In this document: piece by piece, positions 26,550 to 35,119 of the stretch
Numbering within the stretch: position 1 is the first letter of the stretch
Layout: each line of letters starts with the position of its first letter
NCBI GenBank assembly: GCA_017560945.1
Contig: JAFZDY010000028.1
Coordinates: 1-49,181 of the forward strand
Source: Bacteroidaceae bacterium
Lineage (GTDB): Bacteria; Bacteroidota; Bacteroidia; Bacteroidales; Bacteroidaceae
Direction of reading: 5' to 3'
Length of the DNA: 49,181 bases
The notes under the pieces: generated by a model
The model's input: the letters and a program-made list of their open reading frames with translations, nothing else
Databases searched by the model: none
What the model was told of the DNA's origin: nothing
Translations under genes and position numbers: made by a program

Positions 26550-26700
26550 TAAATTGTATCTTAAGCCTCATCAGATAACGCTTAAGCGTAATTTGACAAC
26601 GCTTAAGAGAAAAGTTGGTAACGCTTAAGTGCTTTTATGTTTACGCTTAAGCGTTACCGAACTAACGCTTAAGTGATTTTTTTGTATACTTAACCGCTTG
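26550..26700. repeat. 21-22-base-periodic CTTAAG array E
   Basis: Six CTTAAG hexamers and one CTTAA variant have centres at about 26562, 26583, 26604, 26626, 26648, 26670 and 26690, so steps are 21, 21, 22, 22, 22 and about 20. The best copies read AACGCTTAAGCGT, a near-perfect palindrome; flanks between copies are not conserved. Confidence 0.8.
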
Positions 26701-27177
26701 ATAATCAGCTACTACAAAAACGCGTTATTGATATTTATGGGAGCATTAGCCTGTTCATACACCAAAGTTATATATAAACATATTTCAGAAAGTATTACTA
26801 AAAAACTTTACATTCCTATTTATGTCAATAGAGGGAACATACAGTTCCATAGTCCATCACTTAATCCTTAAACTCTAATTTTATATCTTCCATGCTAAAC
26901 CCATTTATTGTATCGCATCACAGATACTCGGAATATCTGCATTGCAAATGCTGATAGACTGAGTATATGTTTTTCAATATTTTATCAAAAAAATATAGAA
27001 ACCATCTGTCTTACAAAATAATTTAGTAATTTTGTCAGCGGTTAATATGGTAATTATTGTTTGTAAACACATATGATTGAGCACGGTAAAACTTTGATGT
27101 CTTTTCTGAATAAAAAGTTTGAAACAATTACATTCGCTAGAACCGTATTATATTTATATTGATTATTTGGAATCGAT

Positions 27178-27185
27178 TACATTTG
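27178..27185 (+). promoter_or_regulatory. Candidate -7 box of FG-GAP gene
   Basis: TACATTTG, 31 bases before the ATG at 27217. A second candidate TAATTTTG lies at 27027-27034. Neither has a TTTG at the right distance. Confidence 0.45.
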
Positions 27186-27216
27186 AACGTAAAATTCTTA
27201 AGAAAAAACTAAAGCT

Positions 27217-30200
27217 ATGAAGAAATTGTTGGTTTTATGTTGTCTTCTAAGTCCATGCGCTCTTCTTAACGCAGAAGATGCCAATTCAGAAATGATGAGC
27301 AGTACTTTATTTTGGGGTGAAAATAAAGTAGAAACTTTTGAAGAGTGGCTTAAAGAAAATTGGGGAATTAGTTCTAAAGAGGATTATTTGGAGACAGTTC
27401 TAGGATCTGTTTATGCCTCTGTAGAGGAAATGGTGCAAAATAAATTGAAAAAAGATATTGGTTATACTACCAAAGAAGATTACTTGCAAGGAAATTTGGG
27501 CTATGCTACAAAAAAGGAATTTGTAGAGAACGACGGAGATCCATATGAATGGGAGGAGATGGAAACTGAGTGGGAGAACTTATATGCGGATATGTACGAA
27601 GTTTGTTCGATTGAATACAATAAGGCCTTACTATTTTGGGATGATCTCCAATATAGATATGAATCATATATAGACATAATGTATGCATCAAAGGGGCAGT
27701 TTGCCAAATCAATAATGGATTTTTATGATGTAGATGGCGATAAGATATTGGAATGGAAAAATAACCTCTCTATATACAAGATAAATCTTGAGGATCACAT
27801 TGCATACGAATATGCAAAGTATCCTCAGAATATAAATGAAGGAACTTGGACAAATCTAAATAATGATGGATTGATAGATATCCATGGTAGTAAATATACA
27901 TTTATTGGGATACCCGCTGGATACAAGGAAGTAAACTCCTTGACAAGTTCGATAGAGAATAATTTCAGTCGTCAGATGTGTTTTGATTATGACAACGATG
28001 GGTTCCCAAATATATTAAACAGCAGTTCTCGTAGAGAAATTTCTACAATATATGACAATGAAGAGCCACTGATGACCTCCGTATGGATTAAGACACCCGA
28101 CGAAAGAGACCAAATTATAGAATATAGGAATAATTCTGGTATTGTCTCACAGTCAGCTAGCGTAGCTTTGAGTTTTAATAATGTTGTGTCATCCACGACT
28201 TCTAGTGAGACAATCTATCCTCATCTCTCATCGTACAATATAGACGTTAATGGAGATGGAATCGAGGATTATATTGATTGCTCTCAAGGTGTCTATATAC
28301 AAGGAATGGGTGACGGTAATGGTATTTACAACGATTTGGGTGGAGCCGTTCAAGTAGTAGACCTTGATAATGATGGGAATACGGAGCTGATTGCTTGGGA
28401 TAATAAAAGTCAAAGTATTTTGGCTTATTTTCTGCAAAAAAATGGAATCATAGAGAGTAAAAAAATATTTTCGGGAGCTATTGGAAATATTCTTGCTTCT
28501 CATGACTTTGACAAAGATGGAGATATAGACATCTTACTTACTTTTGACTATTGTACAAAAATAGATTACGGAAACGATCCTGGGGGCAGTTTTTTAGTAT
28601 TGGTTGAGAATCTGGGAAATAGAAAATTCAAGAATCATGAGTATTTTTATCCTAATTATCTTCACTTTTTCTATGCGGTGGATTTTGATTCTGATGGGAA
28701 TTACGAGGTTTTGGCTGTAGAAGACAAACGCAAACAAGATTCTAATGGAATAACGGAAGATAAGTTACCCTATCTGTTTCTTGAGATAGAGAAAACAAAG
28801 GTAAGTGAAACTCCTATCTATCTTAATTCTGACATTAAGACTGAAAAAAAAACATCCACAGGCAATTGTGCGAATGTTATGATGGCCGATTTGGATAATA
28901 GCGGTATCATGACTTTGATTAGCCAAGAAGGAAGTAGATGGGTAGCCACATCTCTTTCATCCGTTGTTAATGAGAAACCCAAGAAACCGGAGCCTCCATT
29001 CTGGACTTATGACTCATCTACTGAAAATCTAAAGATAAACTGGTTGCCAACAACTGATAAGGAATCTTCTTCTGCAGATCTTACCTATGCTTTGCGTATC
29101 GGAACATTACCAGGGGCTTGTGATATTCTCTATGTGCATGCTCATGAGGATGGGACTCGCAAAAATATGCGAGGAGGTAACCAAGGACACTCTTTATTCC
29201 GTATGCTTAATACACAGACGTGGACAGAGGGAAAGTATTATATTTCTGTGCAAGCTGTGGATCCAAATAATCGAGGTTCTGAGTTTAGCGATGAAGTAAT
29301 TTTTGAGAAGAAAAGTCCTGTAGCTACGTTTTCTATTAATTGCCCTTCTCCGTTCGGTGTCGGAGATACATGTATTGTAGTACTTCATCCCAATGTAAAT
29401 GTATCCAAAATAAATTGGAATTTGGATGATGCGATAATAGTGCAAAAGAATGCAGACGAACGAACATTGAAACTTGTATTTGATCAACATGGTGAGAAAA
29501 CCATATCATTAAATACTGTTGGTGTTAATGGCGAAATTTTCAAGAGTTTTTCACAAAGTATATCAGTACAATCGTTTAAAACCTCTGTACTGTTCTCAAG
29601 TGGAAAATCATCGTTCGCTTTAGATATGGATGAAGATGGTTGTATGGAATATTATTTCCGTGTAGGTAACTATGATGACAATCGCACTTTTTATACCTAC
29701 TCTGCAGATGGCAGTTCTTCGACTATAAACAAACTTTTCACACGTAATAGTTATGTTCAGAAGATAGGTATATCTGCTCATACTTTTGATGTTAATAACG
29801 ATGGAATGTGTGATATTTTTGCTCGCTATGACGAATTCGGTAATACAGGATTCTTTTCTATTGTGAATGAAAGTGACAAGAATATGAGTATAAACACAGA
29901 CTTGGTATCTGTTGGAGATACTGAACCCAAGTTTATTGATTTTGATAATGATGGATGGATGGACTGTTTTTACAAAGATGTATATTCTTTCGAATTAAAA
30001 CTAAAGAAAAACTCTGGGAATTATGCCTCATTTGAGGAAACGTCACATAATATTGATAAAAAAGCTGACATATGGAACTTTCGGGACTACACAAATGATG
30101 GATTGGTAGACATCTTAATGAAACATTTTGACTACACATCAAGGAATTACAGTTTCATTGTTTACGAGAATCAAGGAGATTTTACATTCCAACCAACAGA

Positions 30201-32517
30201 TACAGTTTTAACTTGTCCAGAAGTCTCTTTTAAAATCATTGAGGATTTTAACAATGACGAAAATTTGGATGTATTATATTCAGAATACGGCAAGTATTAT
30301 ATTTATTGGAATGATGGAACTATACAATTCTTGGAGGAGGTAACTGAGGTAGATTTGGATTTGTTTGATTACAATAACGACGGTTTCATTGATATACAGG
30401 TGAGACAAGGAAAATTTAATAACGAATGGGGAGCATTGATGTTTAATGCAGATTGTAGTTACCAAATAGCCGACTTCGTTGGCAAACATGTTTCTGAAAA
30501 TATTTCCACTACTGAACCATATCTTCTTCCCAATGGAGAAGTGGCATTTGAACGTTACAAACTATACAATGTTAACACCTCTCCGACTGCACCTACTAAT
30601 CTCGCAGCAGGACGTACAAGTAAAGGTGTAATTTTAACGTGGAATCATGGTAATGATAGGGAAACCCCACAAACACGTTTACGTTACAATCTAAGTGTGA
30701 AACGTAAGGGGCAGTCGGGTGAGGGTGCTTATTTAATTTCTCCCTGTAATAGCACCAAGAATGGAGTGCATGTACCAAGTAACAAGCCTTTAATCCATGG
30801 GAACAAGTTTGTTATCCCCATTGCTTCTATACCTGTTGGCGAATACGAAGTACAGGTGCAGACTATTGATTTACAGATGCAAGAGTCGGAATTCTCCGAA
30901 GTCTTAAATCTAATTGTGACGGAAAATGTAAATATAGAAAGCCCAGCAACTACAGCAGTGGGGGTAAAAACAGAGATAACTATTGCATCTAATGTTGAGG
31001 CAACAATAAATTGGGATGGTGGAATAGTTACTTCTCAAGAAGGGAATATATATACCTTAGAATGGAGTAGTGAGGGATACAAAACGATTGTAGTTGGCGA
31101 TAGTAAACAAACCATTTATGTTCATCCACGTCCGAAACTTGAGTGGAATTTACCAACCCATATACTACTCGGAGCCAAGATAAAAGTAAATGTTAAAGAA
31201 TTGGCAAATAGTAAGAAAATATATATTGGAGATAGTCCTACCAATTTAATCCCTATAGAAAAAAGCCAATATGCTAATATTGACGTGCTGAATGACTCCA
31301 CTATTCAATTTGTATTCAACAAGGAAGGAATATACAATCTTCTATATAACTTGACAACACCATACGATAATTATGTAAGTGTGTGTGAAGAAGTAGAAGT
31401 TGAAAAAGATGCCACTCCAAAGATTTTAGGTGTTACTGCTAATAGTGGTCATTACCAATTGACATGGAATGTTCCCTTAGAATTCTCTAGTCAATATGAG
31501 ATTATTGGGGTTAATGTATACAAGGAAACGAATAAAAGCAATGAGTATAAATTATTAAAACAGATAAAAGCAAATGATGGAGTCTATCTTGAAAGTGGTG
31601 AGTACTCTTATATTGATATATCCTCTAATCCAAATGTACAATCGGCTCGTTATTCATTGAGTTATCTTCTTGCCAACGGAGAATCAGCTATGGGTACACC
31701 ACATCAGGGTATGCACGTAATGATTAATCGCGGAGTGGGTACATCTTGGAATCTTGCATGGACGAAATATGAGGGATGCGAAGTGCAGACTTATCGAATT
31801 TTGAGAGGTACATCAGCCGAGAATTTGGAAGTCATAGATGAAGTCTCTGGAAATATGAGTTCGTATAGTGATATCAACCCAATTACAGGTACACTTTATT
31901 ATGCAGTAGAGATTGTACAATCAAGTACAAAGGAACAATCAACTCGCTCAATAGATAGTGAAATTACATCACGTTCTAATGTGGTATCTACGGAGGTAGC
32001 AGGAACCGTGGTTTTTGTAAAAAGCCTTGAACTCAATGGCGGGACAATCATAGCTAGTGAGAAGAATTATTTAGATCTTTTTGCATATGTCTATCCCAAT
32101 AATGCGACTTATCAAGGAATTAATTGGGTTGTAATGAGTGGTGATGAGTTGGCTACCGTTGATCGCTATGGCCGATTAAGAGCTACAGGCAAGGGTGACG
32201 GCGAAGTGATAGTTCGTGCATATGCTCTTGATGGTTCAGGTATTTATGCTGAGACTATGGTGAAAATAGATGGATTTGTTGTGGCTAATGTGGAAGATGT
32301 GCTTCAAGGACAAGATTCCATTGTGAGAGTTACTCAATATGGCAATTTGCTTAATATCTTTGCTCCCGTGGAAACTCCAATTGCTGTTTACAATATTTCA
32401 GGAACTCTATTGTATAGTGATATGATGAGAGAGAATAGTTTGCAATATCGTCTTGTAGAAAAAGGCATCTATCTTTTACGGGTTGGAAATTATGTTTATA
32501 AATTTGTTTACTTTTGA
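27217..32517 (+). CDS. Giant secreted FG-GAP/fibronectin protein with type IX sorting domain
   Basis: A 1766-residue exported protein. Signal peptide about 1-19. Residues 35-105 contain three similar segments (KEDYLETVLG, KEDYLQGNLG, KKEF). A block of Asp-rich FG-GAP/VCBS motifs runs about 167-570 (DVNGDGIED, DLDNDGNTE, DFDKDGDID), then an Fn3-like (about 586-700) and a PKD-like domain. A second FG-GAP block at about 798-1090 (DVNNDGMCD, DFDNDGWMD, DYNNDGFID) is again followed by Fn3- and PKD-like domains, so the module is duplicated. Two more Fn3-like domains, a Big_2-type domain (about 1598-1688) and a C-terminal sorting domain (IAVYNISGTLLYS...GIYLLRV) follow. The loops probably bind calcium. 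It is likely an adhesin or glycan-binding surface protein. AT-rich codon use differs from neighbours. Confidence 0.82.
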   Translation: MKKLLVLCCLLSPCALLNAEDANSEMMSSTLFWGENKVETFEEWLKENWGISSKEDYLETVLGSVYASVEEMVQNKLKKDIGYTTKEDYLQGNLGYATKKEFVENDGDPYEWEEMETEWENLYADMYEVCSIEYNKALLFWDDLQYRYESYIDIMYASKGQFAKSIMDFYDVDGDKILEWKNNLSIYKINLEDHIAYEYAKYPQNINEGTWTNLNNDGLIDIHGSKYTFIGIPAGYKEVNSLTSSIENNFSRQMCFDYDNDGFPNILNSSSRREISTIYDNEEPLMTSVWIKTPDERDQIIEYRNNSGIVSQSASVALSFNNVVSSTTSSETIYPHLSSYNIDVNGDGIEDYIDCSQGVYIQGMGDGNGIYNDLGGAVQVVDLDNDGNTELIAWDNKSQSILAYFLQKNGIIESKKIFSGAIGNILASHDFDKDGDIDILLTFDYCTKIDYGNDPGGSFLVLVENLGNRKFKNHEYFYPNYLHFFYAVDFDSDGNYEVLAVEDKRKQDSNGITEDKLPYLFLEIEKTKVSETPIYLNSDIKTEKKTSTGNCANVMMADLDNSGIMTLISQEGSRWVATSLSSVVNEKPKKPEPPFWTYDSSTENLKINWLPTTDKESSSADLTYALRIGTLPGACDILYVHAHEDGTRKNMRGGNQGHSLFRMLNTQTWTEGKYYISVQAVDPNNRGSEFSDEVIFEKKSPVATFSINCPSPFGVGDTCIVVLHPNVNVSKINWNLDDAIIVQKNADERTLKLVFDQHGEKTISLNTVGVNGEIFKSFSQSISVQSFKTSVLFSSGKSSFALDMDEDGCMEYYFRVGNYDDNRTFYTYSADGSSSTINKLFTRNSYVQKIGISAHTFDVNNDGMCDIFARYDEFGNTGFFSIVNESDKNMSINTDLVSVGDTEPKFIDFDNDGWMDCFYKDVYSFELKLKKNSGNYASFEETSHNIDKKADIWNFRDYTNDGLVDILMKHFDYTSRNYSFIVYENQGDFTFQPTDTVLTCPEVSFKIIEDFNNDENLDVLYSEYGKYYIYWNDGTIQFLEEVTEVDLDLFDYNNDGFIDIQVRQGKFNNEWGALMFNADCSYQIADFVGKHVSENISTTEPYLLPNGEVAFERYKLYNVNTSPTAPTNLAAGRTSKGVILTWNHGNDRETPQTRLRYNLSVKRKGQSGEGAYLISPCNSTKNGVHVPSNKPLIHGNKFVIPIASIPVGEYEVQVQTIDLQMQESEFSEVLNLIVTENVNIESPATTAVGVKTEITIASNVEATINWDGGIVTSQEGNIYTLEWSSEGYKTIVVGDSKQTIYVHPRPKLEWNLPTHILLGAKIKVNVKELANSKKIYIGDSPTNLIPIEKSQYANIDVLNDSTIQFVFNKEGIYNLLYNLTTPYDNYVSVCEEVEVEKDATPKILGVTANSGHYQLTWNVPLEFSSQYEIIGVNVYKETNKSNEYKLLKQIKANDGVYLESGEYSYIDISSNPNVQSARYSLSYLLANGESAMGTPHQGMHVMINRGVGTSWNLAWTKYEGCEVQTYRILRGTSAENLEVIDEVSGNMSSYSDINPITGTLYYAVEIVQSSTKEQSTRSIDSEITSRSNVVSTEVAGTVVFVKSLELNGGTIIASEKNYLDLFAYVYPNNATYQGINWVVMSGDELATVDRYGRLRATGKGDGEVIVRAYALDGSGIYAETMVKIDGFVVANVEDVLQGQDSIVRVTQYGNLLNIFAPVETPIAVYNISGTLLYSDMMRENSLQYRLVEKGIYLLRVGNYVYKFVYF

Positions 32518-32555
32518 TAAATTTTAATAGGCGGTGAAGTTTCTTCCCTATTAGA

Positions 32556-32589
32556 GATGAGCAGAGAGGAAGCATCCTCTCTGCTCATC
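32556..32589. terminator. Perfect hairpin downstream of FG-GAP gene
   Basis: A 15-bp perfect stem (GATGAGCAGAGAGGA with its complement) and a four-base loop, 39 bases after the stop. There is no T-tract. Confidence 0.65.
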
Positions 32590-32684
32590 AAATCTGTCTC
32601 TATTGATTGAATCCACAAATCATTCATTGTGTTCAGTATGACAAAGATAGTTGACTGAATTATTGTTTTTCCAATATTTAATTG

Positions 32685-32692
32685 TACCTTTG
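32685..32692 (+). promoter_or_regulatory. tnaA promoter (-7 box)
   Basis: TACCTTTG followed by CAC, 39 bases before the tnaA ATG. I see no TnaC-like leader peptide, so control differs from that of E. coli. Confidence 0.65.
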
Positions 32693-32731
32693 CACAAAAT
32701 TTTGAATTACATAAAAACACATTAAATCATT

Positions 32732-34111
32732 ATGGAAATACCTTTTGCAGAATCTTGGAAAATCAAGATGGTAGAACCCATCAAGAAGAGCACACGCGAA
32801 GAGCGTGAGCAGTGGATTAAGGATGCTAACTACAACCTTTTCCAATTGAAATCGGATCAAGTATATATCGATTGCTTGACAGACTCTGGTACCGGTGCTA
32901 TGAGCGACCGTCAGTGGGCTGCTATGATGACTGGTGACGAGGCGTATGCAGGTTCGGCTTCGTTCTTCCAATTGAAGGAGACTATCACACGTTTGACAGG
33001 TTTTGAATATGTGATTCCTACTCACCAGGGACGTGCAGCTGAGAATGTATTGTTCAGCCACTTGGTGAAGAATGGCGACATCGTGCCCGGAAACTCACAC
33101 TTTGATACTACCAAGGGACACATCGAAAGTCGTAAGGCTACAGCCCTCGACTGCACTGTGGACGAGGCAAAGGATACTCAGTTGGAGATCCCCTTCAAGG
33201 GTAATGTAGACCCCAAGAAGTTGGAAAAGGCTTTGGCTGAACACGCTGACAAGATTCCTTTCATCATCATCACTATCACCAACAATACTGCTGGTGGACA
33301 GCCCGTTTCTATGCAGAACTTGCGCGAGGTACGTGCCTTGGCTGACAAGTATGGCAAGCGCGTGATTTATGACTCTGCTCGCTTTGTGGAGAATGCATAC
33401 TTCATCAAGACTCGTGAAGAGGGATATGCTGACAAGACCATCAAGGAAATCGTGAAGGAAATCTACTCTTTGGCTGATGGTATGACCATGAGTGCCAAGA
33501 AGGACGGTATCGTGAACATGGGTGGATTCATCGCTACCAAGCACGAAGACTGGTACGAGGGTGCCAAGCGTTTCTGTATCCCCTTCGAGGGCTACCTTAC
33601 TTATGGTGGTATGAACGGACGCGATATGGCTGCTTTGGCTGTAGGTCTGGATGAAAACACTGAGTTGGACAACATTGAAACACGTGTTCGTCAGGTACAG
33701 TACTTGGCAGCTAAGTTGGACGAGTACGGTATTCCTTACCAGCGCCCTGTAGGTGGACACGCTTTGTTCGTGGACGCTGACATGGTACTCTCTAACGTAC
33801 CCAAGGAAGAGTTCCCTGCTCAGACATTGGCTATCGAACTTTACCTGGAGGCAGGTGTGCGTGGTTGCGAAATCGGTTACATCTTGGCCGACCGCGATCC
33901 TGTGACTCGCGAAAACCGCTTCGGTGGTCTTGACTTGTTGCGCCTCTGCATTGCACGTCGTGTATATACCAACAACCACATGGATGTGATTGCGGCTGCA
34001 TTGAAGAATGTATATGACCGTCGTGACAGCATCAAGCACGGTGTGAAGATTGTATGGGAGACAGAACTCATGCGTCACTTCACTGTGAAGTTGGCTCGCA
34101 TTGAGGAGTAA
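32732..34111 (+). CDS. tnaA: Tryptophanase
   Basis: A 459-residue PLP enzyme splitting tryptophan into indole, pyruvate and ammonia. It belongs to the tryptophanase/tyrosine phenol-lyase family. Blocks are YIDCLTDSGTGAMSD, GDEAYAGS, PTHQGRAAENV, FDTTKGH and ITNNTAGGQPVSM, then the PLP-binding MSAKKDG (the second Lys, about 257). The FDTTKGH and DSARFVENAYF segments, and overall similarity to Bacteroides tryptophanases as I remember them, favour tryptophanase over tyrosine phenol-lyase. Length is normal. It has its own promoter and a terminator at 34136-34224, so it is a single-gene unit. Codon use is strongly biased, as in highly expressed genes. Confidence 0.9.
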   Translation: MEIPFAESWKIKMVEPIKKSTREEREQWIKDANYNLFQLKSDQVYIDCLTDSGTGAMSDRQWAAMMTGDEAYAGSASFFQLKETITRLTGFEYVIPTHQGRAAENVLFSHLVKNGDIVPGNSHFDTTKGHIESRKATALDCTVDEAKDTQLEIPFKGNVDPKKLEKALAEHADKIPFIIITITNNTAGGQPVSMQNLREVRALADKYGKRVIYDSARFVENAYFIKTREEGYADKTIKEIVKEIYSLADGMTMSAKKDGIVNMGGFIATKHEDWYEGAKRFCIPFEGYLTYGGMNGRDMAALAVGLDENTELDNIETRVRQVQYLAAKLDEYGIPYQRPVGGHALFVDADMVLSNVPKEEFPAQTLAIELYLEAGVRGCEIGYILADRDPVTRENRFGGLDLLRLCIARRVYTNNHMDVIAAALKNVYDRRDSIKHGVKIVWETELMRHFTVKLARIEE

Positions 34112-34135
34112 TTACGTAAAAGATTACTATATTTT

Positions 34136-34224
34136 AGGCGCGGATTACGCGGATTACACGGATAAATTATACTCTTTCAGTATATTAAACCGTGTTAGTC
34201 CGTGAAATCCGTGCCTATTTTTTT
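34136..34224 (+). terminator. tnaA terminator formed by a dispersed inverted repeat
   Basis: Arms AGGCGCGGATTACGCGGATT (34136 on) and CCGTGTTAGTCCGTGAAATC (34190 on) pair imperfectly over about 25 bases, followed by seven T (34218-34224). The GGATTACNCGGATTACACGG wording is that of a widely dispersed bacterial intergenic repeat. Confidence 0.65.
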
Positions 34225-34376
34225 AGCTATCGCCATCGCGCGAAACCCGACCTTAGATCTTAAAAATGAACAATTCGCTATGCAAGTTTGTTGATAGAGA
34301 AAATTGGATGGAAAGAAGGGCGACACTTCTTCCCTCCAATAAACGTATAATTTTTCAAAAAAACACTTGAATAGCT

Positions 34377-35027
34377 ATGAATTTAAATTTATGGGACGCA
34401 CTGATGAAAAACGACTTTGTATTCGATCGTGAATCTTACTTGACGCTGCGTCAATCGTGTTATCACCTATTACAACAGAATGTGCCCGAACTATTGGAGT
34501 TGAGAGACGAAGAAGTGGTGGACTTTTTTCACCGTACAGGAGAGTCGGTGGCTGAGTACTACGATGCCGGGGCTCGTTTCGATAGTGTGGATTATCTTTG
34601 TCAATTGGAGAGTTTGGAAAACAATACGTCAGAGCAACGTAAACTGGTATATCTGCACGCGATACACTGTACTTTTGAACAGCGGATGGTGATGTGGTTT
34701 GTGGCTATGATGGGTGTGTATGTGTCCCGGTGTGACGAAGACGATGATTTCTGGGAACCTTATGGATTGAGTGGCCGTTATCTGAATATGGATGAGGGCT
34801 TTCGGCAGGTTGTTGAGGAGAACTGCATCGCCCCGCTTAGCGATGTGTCGCTGTGTCATTTTGATCGTCGGATGGCTGCTTCCCTCAGTGCTCTCTATTC
34901 ATTGGCTGTCACTTTGATAGGTGCCGATGAGTTTGGACTGCATCTGCACAATTTCTTTCATTACATCCGTCAGAATGATAAATTGGAGATGATCGCGTGG
35001 GTGTACGGTCACTCCAGAAGGCCTTGA
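34377..35027 (+). CDS. Hypothetical protein, 216 residues
   Basis: I do not recognise this protein. It has no signal peptide and no long hydrophobic segment except VMWFVAMMGVYVS (about 102-114), so it is probably cytoplasmic. It is largely helical by composition and acidic, with clusters such as CDEDDDFWEP and ELRDEEVVDFF. It lies between tryptophanase and the C10 protease gene with its own upstream gap of 265 bases, so no operon partner is evident. The reading frame is intact and uses normal codons for the region. Confidence 0.7.
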   Translation: MNLNLWDALMKNDFVFDRESYLTLRQSCYHLLQQNVPELLELRDEEVVDFFHRTGESVAEYYDAGARFDSVDYLCQLESLENNTSEQRKLVYLHAIHCTFEQRMVMWFVAMMGVYVSRCDEDDDFWEPYGLSGRYLNMDEGFRQVVEENCIAPLSDVSLCHFDRRMAASLSALYSLAVTLIGADEFGLHLHNFFHYIRQNDKLEMIAWVYGHSRRP

Positions 35028-35119
35028 AAGTTAAAAAATATCCATCTATTGATGGCTAATAGAGAAATTATTCGTTCCTTTGTAGCAATTTGTCGAAATT
35101 AAGGAATAAAGAATTTGCT

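Larger units (their letters stand above)
26298..27216. other. AT-rich intergenic region upstream of giant FG-GAP gene
   Basis: This is a 919-base gap with no convincing gene. 26301-26381 holds three small inverted repeats with centres about 31 bases apart (GAAC/GTTC, TCATTC/GAATGA, TATACC/GGTATA). 26550-26700 is array E. Candidate -7 boxes for the downstream gene are TAATTTTG (27027-27034) and TACATTTG (27178-27185). The rest is AT-rich and featureless to me. Confidence 0.7.

Noticed and set aside
32518-32731. TnaC-type leader peptide before tryptophanase
   Set aside because: No short frame with a suitably placed Trp and following pause signal was found.
33095-34078. 327-codon frame opposite tryptophanase
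   Set aside because: It is an antisense shadow caused by strong codon bias in the tryptophanase gene; no protein signature or promoter.
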